NCBI GenBank assembly: GCA_026120185.1 | Contig: JANUWF010001192.1 | Location: 1-64,000, forward strand | Direction: 5' to 3' | DNA: 64,000 nt | Origin: Voacanga thouarsii | Lineage: Eukaryota; Streptophyta; Magnoliopsida; Gentianales; Apocynaceae | In this document: positions 21,968 through 35,244 of the stretch, piece by piece | Layout: each line of letters opens with the position of its first letter | Position numbering within the stretch: the stretch's first letter is position 1 | Translations under genes and position numbers: made by a program | Notes under the pieces: generated by a model | Told to the model about the DNA's origin: nothing | The model's database searches: none | Seen by the model: only the letters and a program-made list of their open reading frames with translations

Positions 21968-22319
21968 TTAAAGATTTCTCCGCCTTGTTTGACTTCTTGG
22001 ACTTTTTTTAACCCGACTATCTAAGCTGTTTCTAGAAATTTGGGGAAGGTCAGAATGCAGTTCAAATGCATCTGTTGAAACAGCTTCAGCTGCTTTTGTT
22101 CTTGTTTTCAGTGTTTACTGATGCTTTTTCAGTACCATTTGTGGCTGGCTTTGATTTGTTAAGACTCAATACAAACTTTTTCAAATGCTTTATATACTCT
22201 GGATAAAGTTCCAGATTGCAGTGCCCACCCCCATTTACCCATACGGGTTCATACTTTTGTTTGCAAAGCTCCCAAAGCTGCTTTCCATGGGAAGAATCAA
22301 CAACTTCATCTGCCGTACC
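21968..22319 (-). pseudogene. Orphan last exon of ABHD17-like alpha/beta hydrolase
   Basis: After an AG acceptor (22321-22320) the exon reads [20 protein letters not shown], then a stretch with [20 protein letters not shown]. This is the C-terminal part of plant ABHD17-type serine hydrolases (depalmitoylase-like); HCNLE holds the catalytic His. The tail (ISRNSLDSRV, then a basic KKSPRSQTRRR stretch) also fits that family. It is in another frame because of one extra A in the T-run at 22094-22097. Without that base the exon ends at 21968-21970. No upstream exons (nucleophile Ser, Asp) are found on either side of the CACTA insertion at 22711, so this is a fragment. Confidence 0.8.
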
Positions 22320-22707
22320 CTAAACATCAAAATGAATATTGTAAAGGATGTGTTTATTGAAGCTAATCAAATTTAAACAGAAAATCAGATATTGTATGGA
22401 TCAAAGGAAAATGCATGAAACTCTTCTATTTTTCCCTACAAAAGGTGTCTGTTTATAAGGAAAGCAGTGGGATAAATTTTCCTGCATTTTGTGTCCTGTA
22501 AAATTTGCAGAATTCTGAGGGGAATTTTGTCTACTAAATTACTTTTGTAAAAGACCAAAGCGTATATATAATATGATTTGTTTATAACATAAGTTATACT
22601 ATAAAATAATGAATATAATTCAATTTTTTTCCAATAATTGAGTATTTATTATTTTTTAAATGTAAACTAGATTCATATTTTGATCACCCACCCAATACAA
22701 ACACCAC
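22320..22707. other. AT-rich spacer before CACTA-1
   Basis: Would be intron of the ABHD17-like gene if that gene were whole. I see no exon. It becomes strongly AT-rich after 22560 and ends in CAA (22708-22710), the CACTA target duplication. Confidence 0.5.
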
Positions 22708-22710
22708 CAA

Positions 22711-23560
22711 CACTACAAAAAAAATGCTATTTGTGACGGCCAAATCCGTCGCAAATCAAGTGCTGCAACGGATTAGGCCGTCGCAAATAAGAGCGTCGTA
22801 AACAGCGACAGAAAAATAAATCTGTCGCAAATAGCGACGGCCAAATCTCTAGTCAACCAAATTACATTTTACTACGAATTTACGACGGAATAATTGAACA
22901 ATAAAATAAAATGTGAAAAAAAATCCGTCGCAAAATCGTAGCAAGTTGCGACGAATTTGAAACGGAATATTTTCATGGATAAAAATAAACTGGAAAAATA
23001 TCCGTCGCAAATCCGTAGCAGATTGTGACGGATTTGCGACGGATAATATACAATGGAAAATAATTCCGTCGCAAATCCCTAGCAAAGAGCTACGGATTTG
23101 CAACGGCATAATTACATATTTAAAATAAACGAAAAAATATCTGTCGCAAATCCGTTACAACTTAAGAGGGATTTTTCAAAATTAAAATAAATGTGGAAGA
23201 AGCCGTCGCAAATCTGTAGCAATTGGCTACGGATTTGCGACGGATTAATTACAATGTAAAAAAATAAAAAAATCCGTTGCAAATCCATAGCAAGTTGCTA
23301 CGGATTTGCGACGGAATAATTGCAATAAAAAATTAAAAAAAATTCGTCGCAAATCCGTAGCATCGCAAATCCATAGCAACTTGCTATGGATTTGCGACGG
23401 AATAATTACAATGGAAAAAAATTAAAAAATTCGTCGCAAATCTGTAGCACGTCACAAATCTGTAGCAAGTTATTACGGATTTGCGACGGAATAATTGCAA
23501 TTTCAAAAAAATAAAAAAAAATCGTCGCAAATCCGTAGCAACTTGTGACAAATATTTGTC
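22711..23560. repeat. CACTA-1 left terminus and subterminal repeats
   Basis: Terminal CACTA followed by many copies of TCCGTCGCAAATCCGTAGCA in both orientations, often as hairpin pairs separated by AAGTTGCTACGG-type loops. Such arrays bind the TNPA protein in En/Spm. Spacers are AT-rich (ATTACAATGGAAAA). Confidence 0.9.
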
Positions 23561-23796
23561 AAAATTAATTTTAAATAAATTAATTTTAGAAAACCTGTGA
23601 CAAATATTTAAGCAATTTTTCTCATAAATATCAAATCTGTAATGTAAAACTAATAAAACAAATAAAATCTAATAAAACGAATAAAATTTCGAAACCAATA
23701 ATAAATTGCAATCCAAATCATAAAGTAAAACTACAATAATCCAAACATGTGTATACACATAAGTATCACAATAGATAAATAATGTTCAGAATACAA

Positions 23797-25536
23797 TCAT
23801 GTAGCTAAAGGATTAGGAGCACTAACTGAAGGAGGAGCGGGAGGACCATCAAACCCAGTACTAGGACCGGAGTGATGATTAGGTGGGGAAACAAATAAAT
23901 CATCGTCATCGTCTTCGTCCTCATCCTCATCCATGTCCTCGTCCTCAAATACCGAAGGCAGCCGTAGCATAGCAACCCCCATCTTCTCAAACATAACTGC
24001 CATCCAAGAAGTGATTCTCGTAACTTTATATTCAAAATTCTTTTTAATCCTCTCCTCACGACGCTTGTACTTATCCTCGCGACTCCTCTTTCGATGCCTC
24101 CATCGATCCTCAACCTCCTGAATCCTCTGTTGAATCCTAATCTCAACTATCTGGTTAACATCAATAGGAGTGGATGAAGATGATCCTAATAAATGAGACG
24201 TATGCATCTGCTCCTTAATGCGAGTAGCCTCTGATCCCAATCCGTAGACACGACCCTTGTTGAATCCGTCAGCTGCCTCAATGATAATGGCCTTGTCATT
24301 TGGCATAGCAACGGAGTCGACGAACCCGCTAGACTCCATTTGAGAGTAGCACTCCTTTGTGACATTTGCCTCCTCCTAAAATAACGTGAGTTTATAAAAA
24401 TTAAAAGAAGACCTATTACAATAAGTAATGTAAAAATAAATTATTTTTACCAATATCTTCTGCGGACGCTCGCCCACAAACTGACCTTGTATTTCCCCGT
24501 TCTAGAACATATGTAGTTTTTTTAACATGTTTAGATAGCTAAATGTGTCACATTCACGTCTCCTCTGTAGTTAAATTAATAGAAAAAAATATTATTTCGA
24601 ATGCGAGTGCATGATTCTGACAATTTTGAAATATACAAAAGTTAATAAAATTGAATTTACCATGCGTCCCTCATGCTCAATGAAACAGATGGAACCTCCT
24701 GTGTGAGTGACACCGGTACAAGACCGATTTTGCTTTGCAGACTGCACGACTCGTTGATATTTAGGATTCAACCAATGTTTGTTCATCTCCGACCAATTAG
24801 TTGGATCAATCCAAGTTGGACATGAATTAGCAAGCGTGCTCTTTCGGGTCTTCGACAAAGTATCGGAAAGCCTTTTTGCACACTTCCTTTTCCGATTTTT
24901 CCGTATCTGGGGACCATGCTCAAGAGCCCAACAAAATAACTTCTACAAGTATAGTAAACCATCGCCGTTAAAGTTTAAATTAACAGTTTAAAGTAAATTT
25001 GTTTGCAAATATAACAAATGACACCTGAGCATATAAGTTTCAATAACATATACATGAGATTAAATTTGTAAGAAAGTAAAAGAAACATACTCCCCACTCC
25101 TTGAACCACATGTCCCGAACGTGTATCGGGACATGTGAGTATGTAGCGTACGAACCATTGAATTGTTTCTTGAATATGCCTTGAATCTCTCTCACACATT
25201 TATCTGAACCAGCAAACCTATTTTGTATAACCAAAAAAGAAAGTAATATGATTATTAAAGAAGATATACTGAATTGGAAATCAATCAATAATTATAAATT
25301 ACACACCCATCTCCTCGAGGAATAATCATAGGTCGGCCGTCTGTGGCCTGTGATCCTATATGGTGTGATGCAGAAGTAGGAACGTCTGCTGAAGAAGCAC
25401 CTCTTGATTGCGAAGGTGAACCAGAAATCGTTCGTGATACGGAGAGACGCCGTGCGTGTGATGGTGATGAGGTGTCAAGAGGATGGGTATGTTGGTCCGT
25501 TCCAGCACCTCCAGAAGATTGTCCATCGCCAGACAT
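23797..25536 (-). CDS. TNPA-like protein (Transposase_24, Ptta/En/Spm family)
   Basis: Five exons give an uninterrupted frame of about 422 codons: 25536-25307, 25217-25091, 24942-24661, 24501-24451, 24375-23797. All introns are GT-AG and the phases agree. The N-terminus is Ser/Gly-rich (MSGDGQSSGGAGTDQHTHPL). Exon 2 carries VREIQGIFKKQFNG, exon 3 WSEMNKHWLNPKYQRVVQSA and HTGGSICFIEHEGRM, and exon 4 GEIQGQFVGERPQKI. These are the conserved blocks of PF03004. The C-terminus has a basic coiled coil (VEDRWRHRKRSREDKYKRRE) and an acidic run (about 15 Asp/Glu). It should bind the subterminal repeats in the nucleus and pair the ends for excision. It appears intact. Confidence 0.85.
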
Positions 25537-26585
25537 TCTAATTTTGAAATAAATTTATTTAAATTTCAAATATATTTGTAATATATATGTAGAACAAGTT
25601 ATAAATGCAAATTTATAAAAAAAATTGATAGTCTTCCCTATAAAATGGTCATTTTCCAGGCATTAATGCCACATTCAAACATATTCCAAGTATCATCAAC
25701 ACATTAAACACATAAAACATGTACAACAAAACCTGTATCAAAGAACACATTCTCCATAACAAAAAATTAACTTCCAATAGATAAACTGGAATATGTAGAA
25801 ACTTGGCCATTTATACAACTTGAGAAAGAAAATGTTTGTTATTTTTGTTTTCTTTCAAAATGGCTTCATTCTTGCACATAAGTCTGTAACCTTTTCTAAG
25901 CATTTTGAAGGGCGAGTGCATGATTCTTCCTTTGTCAATGGATCAAAGCCATTAGATAATGAAATGCGTGTTCTTTTATACAGGTTTTATACCCTAACAA
26001 AGAAGACATCTATAATAAAAAGTCAATGTCAACAATAACAATTAACTTAAGGGTAATACCCATTACTCAGGAAGAGTGATCACCCATCACTCACGGGGAA
26101 TGATCACCCATCATTCATAGGGAGTGATCACCTATCACTCACGGGGATCCAGTTCATATATTAGACAAAAAAAAATATACCTTTGGAAAAGCAAAGAACA
26201 CCTGTTGAGCTAAAAATAATTAGCATTAACTCATGCTTAATTGTATTTTTTTTTAAAAAAAAGTATACCTGTGGAAAGGCAAAGAACACATGTGGAAAAG
26301 AAAATAGTTAGAGTCTCCCCTAACACTTAACTATATTTTAAAAAAAAAAGAAAAGGAAGCATACCTATGGAAAGGCAAAGAACACCTGTGGAAAAGAAAA
26401 TAATTAGCATTGACTCATACTTAACTATATTTAAGCTAATAAAAAGGACAAAAAATGGTATAATAATTGATCATCCAATAAATTAGTAAAATATGAAATT
26501 TTAACATAGACTATTGATCAACAATATAAGCAACCATCATGAATTATTTAAAATTTACATCACAAACGTATTATAAATGTACTTT
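25537..26585. other. Spacer between CACTA-1 genes with short repeats
   Basis: Contains three copies of a 25-bp unit (GTGATCACCCATCACTCACG-type) at 26045-26150. It also has three tandem copies of a roughly 95-bp unit containing TATACCTGTGGAAAGGCAAAG at 26175-26400. The first motif recurs, inverted or direct, at 32820-32900 and at 38890-38940 in CACTA-2. No gene seen. Confidence 0.7.
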
Positions 26586-29500
26586 AATCACTCGAGTCAT
26601 CCTCTGATATATATTCTTCTTCTTCCATCTCTGTCCTGCTATCTGTATTCCAGTTACATTCGTCTTCGTCTTTATCCTCATCTTTGAGTTCATTTGTATC
26701 CCTAAGTAATCATTCTTCTTGAACATCCAACAAATCACTTGTGCCCGTTTCATGAGCTAAGGGACCAAGATCAACAACTAAGGAAATGCTCATTGCATTG
26801 TGAATATCCACCTCTTCTTGGTAAGCTTTATCAATCACAGGTGCATCAATCGCATGTCGAGCTTTTACTTTATACACAGCTAACCAATCAGATCTTGGTC
26901 TTTTGCATCCTGGATATGAGGCATAGTACACCTGAGATGCCCGTTGAGCTAATACAAACGGACCATATTTTGGATAGCTCCTCTTGCAATTAATATCAAC
27001 AATCTTATACTCCTTATGTATTCTAACACCGCGATTTGTTGTTTGATCAAACCAATCACATTTAAAAAGGACAACTTTTTGTGATGGATTACCAGGAAAT
27101 TCTACTTCAACAATCTCTTTAAGAACCCCATAATAATCACTCACTACTGAGTCCTTTTCACCCCCCCTTAACACAAACTCCAGAATTCACTGTTTTCTTT
27201 CCTTCGGCGTGTTCGTGGGTGTGAAATCTATAGCCATTAATAATGTACCCAGTATATGTTTTTACTTTTCTCGAAGGTCCCCAAGCAAGATTCTTCAAAC
27301 ATATATTTGACACATGGTTTTGTGAATCATTCACCTATAAAGCATATGAAATGTTCAGGTGGACATACATTAACTAACAACATATGTTTACGTGTAAAGA
27401 AATTTAACTGATTTTTTAAGAGCATGCATAATCTGTAAATCATCCTACGAACTCATTCTCTATCCTTCTTTGTACATCTAATTTCGAAATGTTTGGGATT
27501 GAAGATTGTAAACAAGACGTGAACTCACTGTAGAAAAGAAAATGACACAATTAGCAATGGATCTTACTTCTAATATCAACCAAAGGGGCAAGCATCTCAC
27601 CTAATATATGGTTGGACCTCTTCACAGTTAAGTAATATATAATTTCTTGTCACTTTGTATTCTTCATGAGAGAGGAATCGGTTTTGAATATTTCCTAATA
27701 TCTTCTCATAAATATTGCATATTGACAACGAAGCTTCATCTACTTCTCGCCTGACTACACCTTCATCATTGCGAGCCATGGATACATGTTTTGTTCGCAC
27801 ATGTGCCTCAAAATAATAGGAGAAGAATGTAGATGTTTCCTCAACAAGATAAGCATTGTAAATTGACCCTTCTACTCGTGCCTTGTTTTTCACCTTTTTC
27901 ACCTTTAACTTTAAACGAAACAAAAACTTGGCATAATTCGAAGTATGATAATAAGTATTATGCAATGACTACAGCTAACCGTAGCATAATTTGGAAAATG
28001 ACAACTATCTCTCAAAAGAATACATCTATCTATATTGTACAGGACCACAAACCCTTGCTTTGTAAGGCAAATGAACCAAGAGATGTTCCATAACATCGAA
28101 AAAACCTGGAGGAAAAATCTTCTCTAACTTACATAGAAGAACCGGTATCTCTTGCTCCAACTTCATCATATGAGATACAGACAATTTAGGAGCACAAATG
28201 TCCCGAAAAACAGACTTAATTCTGTCAAAATTCTCCAAACATTAGCTGGAAGGAATTCTCTAAAGGCAATCGGAAGTAATCTTTCCATGAAGATGTGACA
28301 ATCATGGCTTTTCATGTCGGACAGCTTCAATTCATTAAAATCAACACATCTACAAAGATTCGATGCGTATCCATCTGGAAGAGTTAATCCTTTCAACCAC
28401 TCAAGCAACATTTTCTTTTATTCTACCGTCAACGTGTATTATGCTTTAGATATTGCTATCCTGCCTTCTCCGACGTTACACACATGTAGTTCTGGCCTAT
28501 TGCAATATACTTCAACGTCACGACGGGCCTTCAGATTGTCTTTAGTCTTGCCCTTCACATCCATAACTGTATTGAAGACATTATCGAACACATTCTTTTT
28601 ATTATGCATTACGTCAACATTATGACGAACCAAATGCATTCGCCAATAGGGCAAATTCCAAAAAATACTCCGTTTAGCCCAATTATGACTCACATATCTA
28701 CCTTTCGATCTCCCAAGTTCTCTTCCCGACTCTGTTATTTTCGAATACTGACAAACACTGCTCCACAAGTCATCCCCAGTGGGACGTAGAATAGGTTGTA
28801 ACATATCAGATCTCTTATCTCTCTTAAATGATGTTGTATCCCGTCAAAATGGGTGATCCATGGGTAAGAAGCGGCGGTGGCAGTCAAACCATGAGTGTTT
28901 ACCACCATGTTGTAGATGAAAAGACTTTGACCTCTCCATACAAATGGACACGCTAATCTTCCAGCTGTGCTCCATCCACTCATCATTCCATAGGCAGGAA
29001 AGTCGTTAATAGTCCACATTAGTGCAGCACATATCTAGAAGTTTTGTTTCTTTGCTATGTCATATGTAGCAACACCTTCAGTCCACAAATGATTCAATTC
29101 TTCTATTAATGGTTGAAGATAAACATCAATTTTATGTTTCGGATTCTTTGGTCCCTGTACAATGATTATTAAAAACCTCACAGGATCTTTCATGCACAAC
29201 CATGGTGGAAGGTTATAAGAAGTGACAATAACTGGCCAACATGAATACTGCTTTCCTGACATGCCAAACGGCGAGAAACCATCAGTACAAAGTCCCAATC
29301 TCACATTTTGAACTTCCTTTGCAAAATCTAGATGAATCCGGTCAAAGTGTTGCCAAGGTTCGCCATCTCTCGGATGGCTCATGTTTCCATCTTCAACCTT
29401 AGCCTTTGCATGCCAACTCCTGTGTTCAGCTGTAGTTTTAGATACATACAACCTCCTGTAGCCTTGGTGTAATCGGGAAGTAGTACATTTTTTTTATAGG

Positions 29501-30282
29501 GATCTCGAGCCTAACCCTTTTTTTTTCCGGCATTTTCTAGGCACGTACCGAGCATGTCTGCAAATTTTGCATTCTTTCAAATTGATATCATTCTTCCAAT
29601 AAAGCATGCATCCATTACTGCATACATCTATCTTTTGAATAGGCAACCCCAACCCAGATACTAACTTCTTCATTTGATAAAAGTCATCAGGTATCTTGTT
29701 GCTACTTGGAACCACCTCTTTCATAAGCTGCACAACTTAGTTAAAAGCTTTATCAGATACTTTATTTTCAGACTTAACATTTAGTAGCCTTGAAACTAAC
29801 GAAAGCACCGAGTGGTTCGTACACCCTTCCCATATGGGAGTGTCTACTGCCCCTAACATATCATAAAACTTATGCACTTCCGTGTTAGGAGGTTCTTCAA
29901 CTTGCTCATCCGACGGTCTTTCCAAATTAAAATTAGGACCCACCGCATTAATGATCATTTCCAGATACGGATTTCTAGAACCTGAATCAACTTGAACTGT
30001 ACTAGATATTGAGGTAGACATGCTTTGATTTACATAGTAAGGTTCACCGTGACAAATCCACCGATGGTAGTTGCTAACAAACTCATATCTGTACAAATAG
30101 ATCTCAACTTGGTCCGGAGAGTCAAATTTCATGTTCTTGCATTTTGTGCAAGGACATCTGATTTTACCAGACTTAGAATTTGATAAAGCGAACGCAATAA
30201 ATCCCTGCACCCCCTGCTCAAATTCAGTAGTAAACCCTTTACCGGGCAATCGCCTTCTATACATCCAACCACGATCTTCCAT
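26586..30282 (-). pseudogene. TNP2-like CACTA transposase, broken
   Basis: Catalytic transposase gene. Order from the N-terminus: transposase-associated domain (30282-29737; GRWM-like start, PCTKCKN and WICHGE motifs); TNP2/Transposase_21 core (29733-28440; CSNGCMLYWKN, GMSGKQYSCWPV and DFPAYGMMSGW, the last two near the catalytic region); DUF4218-like (28411-28026; SHDCHIFMERLLPIAFR); linker (27965-27597); DUF4216-like (27174-26710; VVLFKCDWFD); acidic tail ending at 26586. The frame is broken: stop at about 29734 (Q codon), frameshift near 29465 in CTACAGGAGG, stop at 26710 (W to TGA), and others between blocks. It cannot encode a full transposase as written. Confidence 0.85.
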
Positions 30283-30771
30283 CTATATATTCAACATATT
30301 ATGCGACAAAAAGGTTTAACTGTGAGTTTATGCATGTACGCAATAAAAGGTTTAGGAAAGCTTAAGTGTAATAATCTTCATGTTACTTTAAACAACAATT
30401 ATAATACCTGAATAGCCAACTATATGTTTCATGAAATACTTTTTTAATAATTTATATATACTTCTTTATCGTGCATCATATGTGGGCTTGTGATGGCGAA
30501 CCATCGTCGCAAAACACCAATCGGTTTCCCAATCATGTTTATATAGACATCCAATATACTTAGCACAGAATTAAAACTATTAACTTCTCTGACAATACCT
30601 CAATAAGCAACTAGATTTAAACCATGAAGCATCAACCAACTCAGCCACCAACTAACAATCAAAATTAATGTTAAACCAACAACCATAAACACAACCACCA
30701 GTACAAAATTCATTAGAAATTTCGGCAGAATTTCCTCTATATACTAGACGTTTCTAGGCACCAAGCCACTG

Positions 30772-32754
30772 AGGGGCAGAAAACAGAGGAAGCATGCACC
30801 AATGAAAAGAGGGAAAAAACGCAAGCCTTAAAGGCCACACGGAAGCGTAAAGATCATACATTTGCGTGCTTTAAGCCTACTAGGTTGAATAGGAGTGACT
30901 TGAACGACAGGAATCGCTTCACCTTGCCCACTTGAAGAAACTTCCAGTTGAAAACCCGCTAGCCTCCTACTTCGCATTGTTTGCATGAACGCCAAGTCTT
31001 TCAGCTCTCAGAATATACCACAACCCAACCTCTAGTCGGTGAATACAACGGTGAAGAGGAACGGTCTCAAAACTCCTTGGTTCTCTTGCTATTGATTAGC
31101 AAAGCTCCAAGAAGAAGACACAGAGAATGAAGGAGACCTTTGACAGAGAGAGCTGCATGAGTTTTTCTTAGGCTAGGGAGATAAGGGTTTTTTTCTTTTT
31201 CCAGAGACTTGTTTATTAGTCAGCCAAAACTAGGTCTCTTATTATCTGATAAACATATCCCCGGGATATCATATTTCAAACACCCGAATGTTATCCTGAG
31301 AATAAGTTTGGCTTAACCCTAAACTCTTCTTAATCGTATCTAGAAAAAACCCTACGGTCCAAGCTATTGAGCAGAAATAATATTTATTATTTCTCTTGGA
31401 CCCAAAAGGCCCAAAATAATAAACATTAATTATTTATTTTCTGGATTTATATAAATAACCCAATAAATAATTAATGAGCCCAAATGAACCAAAATAATTA
31501 ATCTTTAATTATTTATTTCTTGGGCTTATATAAATAACCCAATAAATAATTAAGTATTAATTATTTCCGTAATTTAAGCCCAGGTTAGTTTCCTAATTAT
31601 TCATACTGGACCTAGGCCCTAAATAATTAATTAACCAATTAAACCAGATAATTAATTTCTCTCAACTCCTATTTTTATTTTATTTATTTTATTCCAGTCT
31701 AATAATAAATTAGACATCCTGAATAAAACAAAATAAAATAAAATCCTCTTGAACTGAGACCAATTCCTCAACCCAAAATTAGTTAGGACTTACGGGCTAT
31801 TCCGAGGACCAAAAAGACATATCTCCTTGGCTGCTAAAATGACCAAAATACCCCTGCTATATAAATAGCTGTATTTTGCATTTTAAATATTTTCTAATAT
31901 CACCATAAGGAAATATTGACCCCAAGAACAATGTTGCATTAGCAAAGTCTCCGACCTACAGGTGAAATGACTAAAATACCCCTCTACACATCGCCGTACA
32001 TTTAGAGAGGAAGAAGTGTACTAACACCCCTCTAAATGATATCTACCATCCTTAGACTTCTAGTCCAATGATCCACGAGTTCCTGGAGTGTTTCCGCTTT
32101 CCAACGGAGCTACCCTAAAGCAAACATTCAAGTCATGTTTCCCAAGGCCCTGAACATTTTAGACATTCGGACAACCACAAGGGGCAATATAGTGCAAAAA
32201 CTTTCTTGTACAAGTTTGTCTTAACTAACTAGTTACATATACCCAATACACAAGTATATTGGTTCTACTATAGAACCTCAACTATAGCATATCAAAGCAT
32301 ATGCTTCCAACTTCGTCAGACCGCCAGCTCATACTCAAGTTGTAGAGTACTAGTCCACGCTATAGCGGTAGTAGTCTAGGTTTCTATCATATAGTACTTT
32401 TAGAAACCACTACTACAGGTCCTGTCCTACGTATTCGAAATACGCTTATATCATAAAGTGAGTGGACTACTCACTGGCTAAAGGTAAGTCATTCCCCTTT
32501 TAGAATTCATAACATAATAACCTAAACATGATGAGATTCACATCTCATCAATAGGTTAAGAACAACTATTTATGTGTTAAATAACCCGTGATCCATACCT
32601 TACTGTGAAATACCACCATTCACATGGATCACTTATTTAAACATAATGGGTCTGTTCCAAACGAAAATTGTACACAAACAAAAAGTAAATTCACAAACAA
32701 GACACATTCGATTTTACAACAAAAACCTAGTCTAAGAGGGCATACAATCCAACA
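30772..32754 (-). repeat. Solo LTR of a long-LTR copia element
   Basis: About 1983 bp. On the minus strand it begins TGTTGGATTGTATGCC and ends TGCCCCTCA. It is homologous over its length to 60849-62853. The uninterrupted target can be read in CACTA-2 at 38941-39044: AAGCCAC and CACAAAATCAACAAC are contiguous there. Flanks (GCCAC / ATCAC) are an imperfect target duplication. No internal sequence accompanies it, so it is a solo LTR. Confidence 0.8.
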
Positions 32755-33659
32755 ATCACCACAAAATCAACAACATTAAAAAAAAATATTAACTGTCAAA
32801 ACAGTTATTCAATATGACTAATGTAAGGGTAATCACCCATTACCTATGGGGAATGATCACCCATCACTTACGAGGAATGATAACCCATCACTCACGGAGA
32901 TTCATTCATATAAGTTTTAAAAAAAAAAGAAAAAAAAAGATGCAGTTGGTATCTGTTGGTAGCCAACTTACCATTAACAAATAGTAAGTACTAATTATTG
33001 ATATGCAATATACTACTAAACGTTAAATAGTAATTATTATCAAATAATTTTATATTAAAAAATATTAGTAGTAATGCTAATATAATATTGAAAATAATTT
33101 TTTGCCCCCCTAATATTTAATAAATAGCAATTCCAATAAACAATCAATAATAATATTAGATAAACATATGAATAAAAGTATTAATATTATGGAATAGAAG
33201 TTTTATTAGTCAACAAGTAATAAGAACTAATAATTATCATAGTAGTAAATACTATTAATAGTGAGCATAGTAGTTAACAATCAACAAAATTCACTGCTTG
33301 TAATATACATCACATACCACATAAAAAATTCACTACTAAGCACATAAACATGTCCTATATCACGTTGAACTACTTATTATACCAAATATATCTCCACATT
33401 ACAATTTTTATCCCATCCTTGTACGAAAACAAACCAATGTAATATATTCTTCCATTCTCCATCACAAAATATCACCTGCTACTAGCGTTCTAAAAATCAA
33501 AGACGATGTAAGAGTTTAAAAAAAGAATGATATTTACTTGTTTTGGAGACTGATGTTGAATGATGACTAAGGCCTCTGATATGCTATGAGGATTCAACCT
33601 TAGTCTCCTCTGGTTGAATTTCTTGATTCTCTAATTCGTGGAGAATGCTCCAAATTTGG
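32755..33659. other. CACTA-1 5' region upstream of transposase
   Basis: AT-rich with no gene. It holds the ATCACCCATCACT-type short repeats (32825-32895). A moderately complex 120-bp stretch at 33540-33660 (GAGACTGATGTTGAATGATG onward) may be the transposase leader or promoter on the minus strand. Confidence 0.5.
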
Positions 33660-34075
33660 AGTGTGAAGAAGAAGGTTTTAAGTGTTGTGGGCAAAAATTG
33701 AAAATAATATAGGAGAAGGGGGGTTGTCGGCAGATGGGGTGGAGGGGGAACGGAGAAGGGGGCCGGGGGTGGTTGGCGAGAAGGCGGAGAGGGGGGGGAG
33801 AAGGGGGCCGGGGTGGAGAGGGGATAGCTGCGAGGATGGGGGGAGAGCCGGCCGGTCGATCGCGGGGGAGGGGAGAGAGCTGGCCGGGGGGAGAGGGGGA
33901 GGGGAGACAGCCGGGGGTGGGGGTTGCACGGGCAGGGGGCGGCGGGTGGTGGGGGGTAGTGCTGGCGAGGGGTGGCGGCAGGAAGAGAGGTGGCTGCAGG
34001 GGAGGGTGGTGCGCGGTGAACTTGCAGATCTGGGTAGGGGAGGGAAGAAGGAGGGAGGGGGAAGAAGAAAAGTGA
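33660..34075. other. CACTA-1 G-rich/GC-rich domain
   Basis: About 400 bp with extreme G content on the plus strand (runs of 4-8 G) inside very AT-rich DNA. An inverted counterpart lies at 37100-37480 in CACTA-2 in the equivalent place. The setting, internal to the subterminal repeats and at the promoter end of the transposase genes, recalls the GC-rich downstream control region of maize Spm, a methylation target. The Gly/Arg frames here are composition artefacts. Confidence 0.75.
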
Positions 34076-34474
34076 TTGAAAATTTATTTTATTTTTTTTT
34101 TGGGTAGATTATCTTAAAAAATTGGAAAAAAATTTAATAAAATGTCACGAATTTGTCAGGAATTAATAGTAATTTTATGATTTCGTGACAAATAATCACA
34201 GATTAACCACGGAATACACAACACAAATTAGTATATTTATATTCAATATAAAATTATATTATTCAAAATAAAAAATATATTGTTGTATATTTATATACTA
34301 TCTTTTTTATTAAATGATTTTTACATATATATGTATATATATAAATAAATATATGCATAAATTCATACACAATATAACCCATACACACATATACAAATAT
34401 AATCACAAATATATATGAACAAATGTATATGTATGTGTGTGTGTGTATATAAATATATGTATGTATGTACATGA

Positions 34475-34560
<86 letters not shown>

Positions 34561-34795
34561 TTTCTTAATAATTAATGAAACTCCGTATTACTCAATTTGT
34601 AAAATTATTTATAAAGAACATGTAAGAATATTTTATACAATAAGCAATATTAGTAAGAAAATCATGGACATATTCTATGATAAGAACACTCATGTGTATA
34701 TAGTATACAAAATTATACAAAACAAGGTAACTTTAAATGTTTTAAATTAAAATTATTTACCGTGATAATTTTTTTTAAACTTCATTTTATAGAAA
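34076..34795. repeat. AT-rich flank with (TG)n(TA)n microsatellite
   Basis: Contains GATTTCGTGACAAATAATCA near 34175, shared with CACTA-2 (about 36970, inverted), then a (TG)n-(TA)n microsatellite at about 34430-34552. No gene. Confidence 0.85.
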
Positions 34796-35241
34796 ACACT
34801 AATCCGTCGCAAATCCGTCGCAACTTTAAAGAAAACACCAATTTGTCGCAAATCCGTCTCTAATTTTACGACGGATTAGCTAGAGCAATTTTTTAAATTT
34901 TTTTTAAAAATAATTTCCGTCACAAATCCGTCTCTAATTTTGCGATGAATTTGCAACGGAATCTCTAAATTCGTCGCAAATAATTTTCGTCGAAAATCCC
35001 TCGCTAATTTTGCGACGAATTAGCTAGAGCATTTTTTTAAAATTTTTTTACTAAAAAATAATTTCCGTCGCTAATTTTGCTACAGATTAGCTAGAGCATT
35101 TTTTAAAAATTTTTTTCTTCAAATTTTTTATTAAAAAAATAATTTTCGTTGCTAATTTTGAGACGAATTTGCGACAGAATATCTAAATCCGTCGCTAATT
35201 TTGAGATGGATTTGCGACGGAATTTCTAAATCCGTCGCAAA
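34796..35241. repeat. CACTA-1 right subterminal repeats (interrupted)
   Basis: Copies of AATCCGTCGCAAATCCGTCG and TTTTGCGACGGATTAGCTAG. The array is split by CACTA-2 and finishes at 48101-48246. The motif core is CCGTCGC, as at the left end. Confidence 0.88.
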
Positions 35242-35244
35242 TAA

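Noticed and set aside
22736..23560. Regularly repeated roughly 20-bp motifs that could suggest a CRISPR-like array
   Set aside because: The units are inverted pairs with AT-rich spacers, sit next to CACTA termini with a 3-bp target duplication, and are in a plant genome. They are CACTA subterminal repeats.
33682..34107. Gly/Arg-rich open frames on the plus strand (and similar frames on the minus strand at 37093-37523)
   Set aside because: They follow from the G-rich base composition, occur in several frames at once and show no domain. The DNA itself is annotated as the CACTA GC-rich domain.
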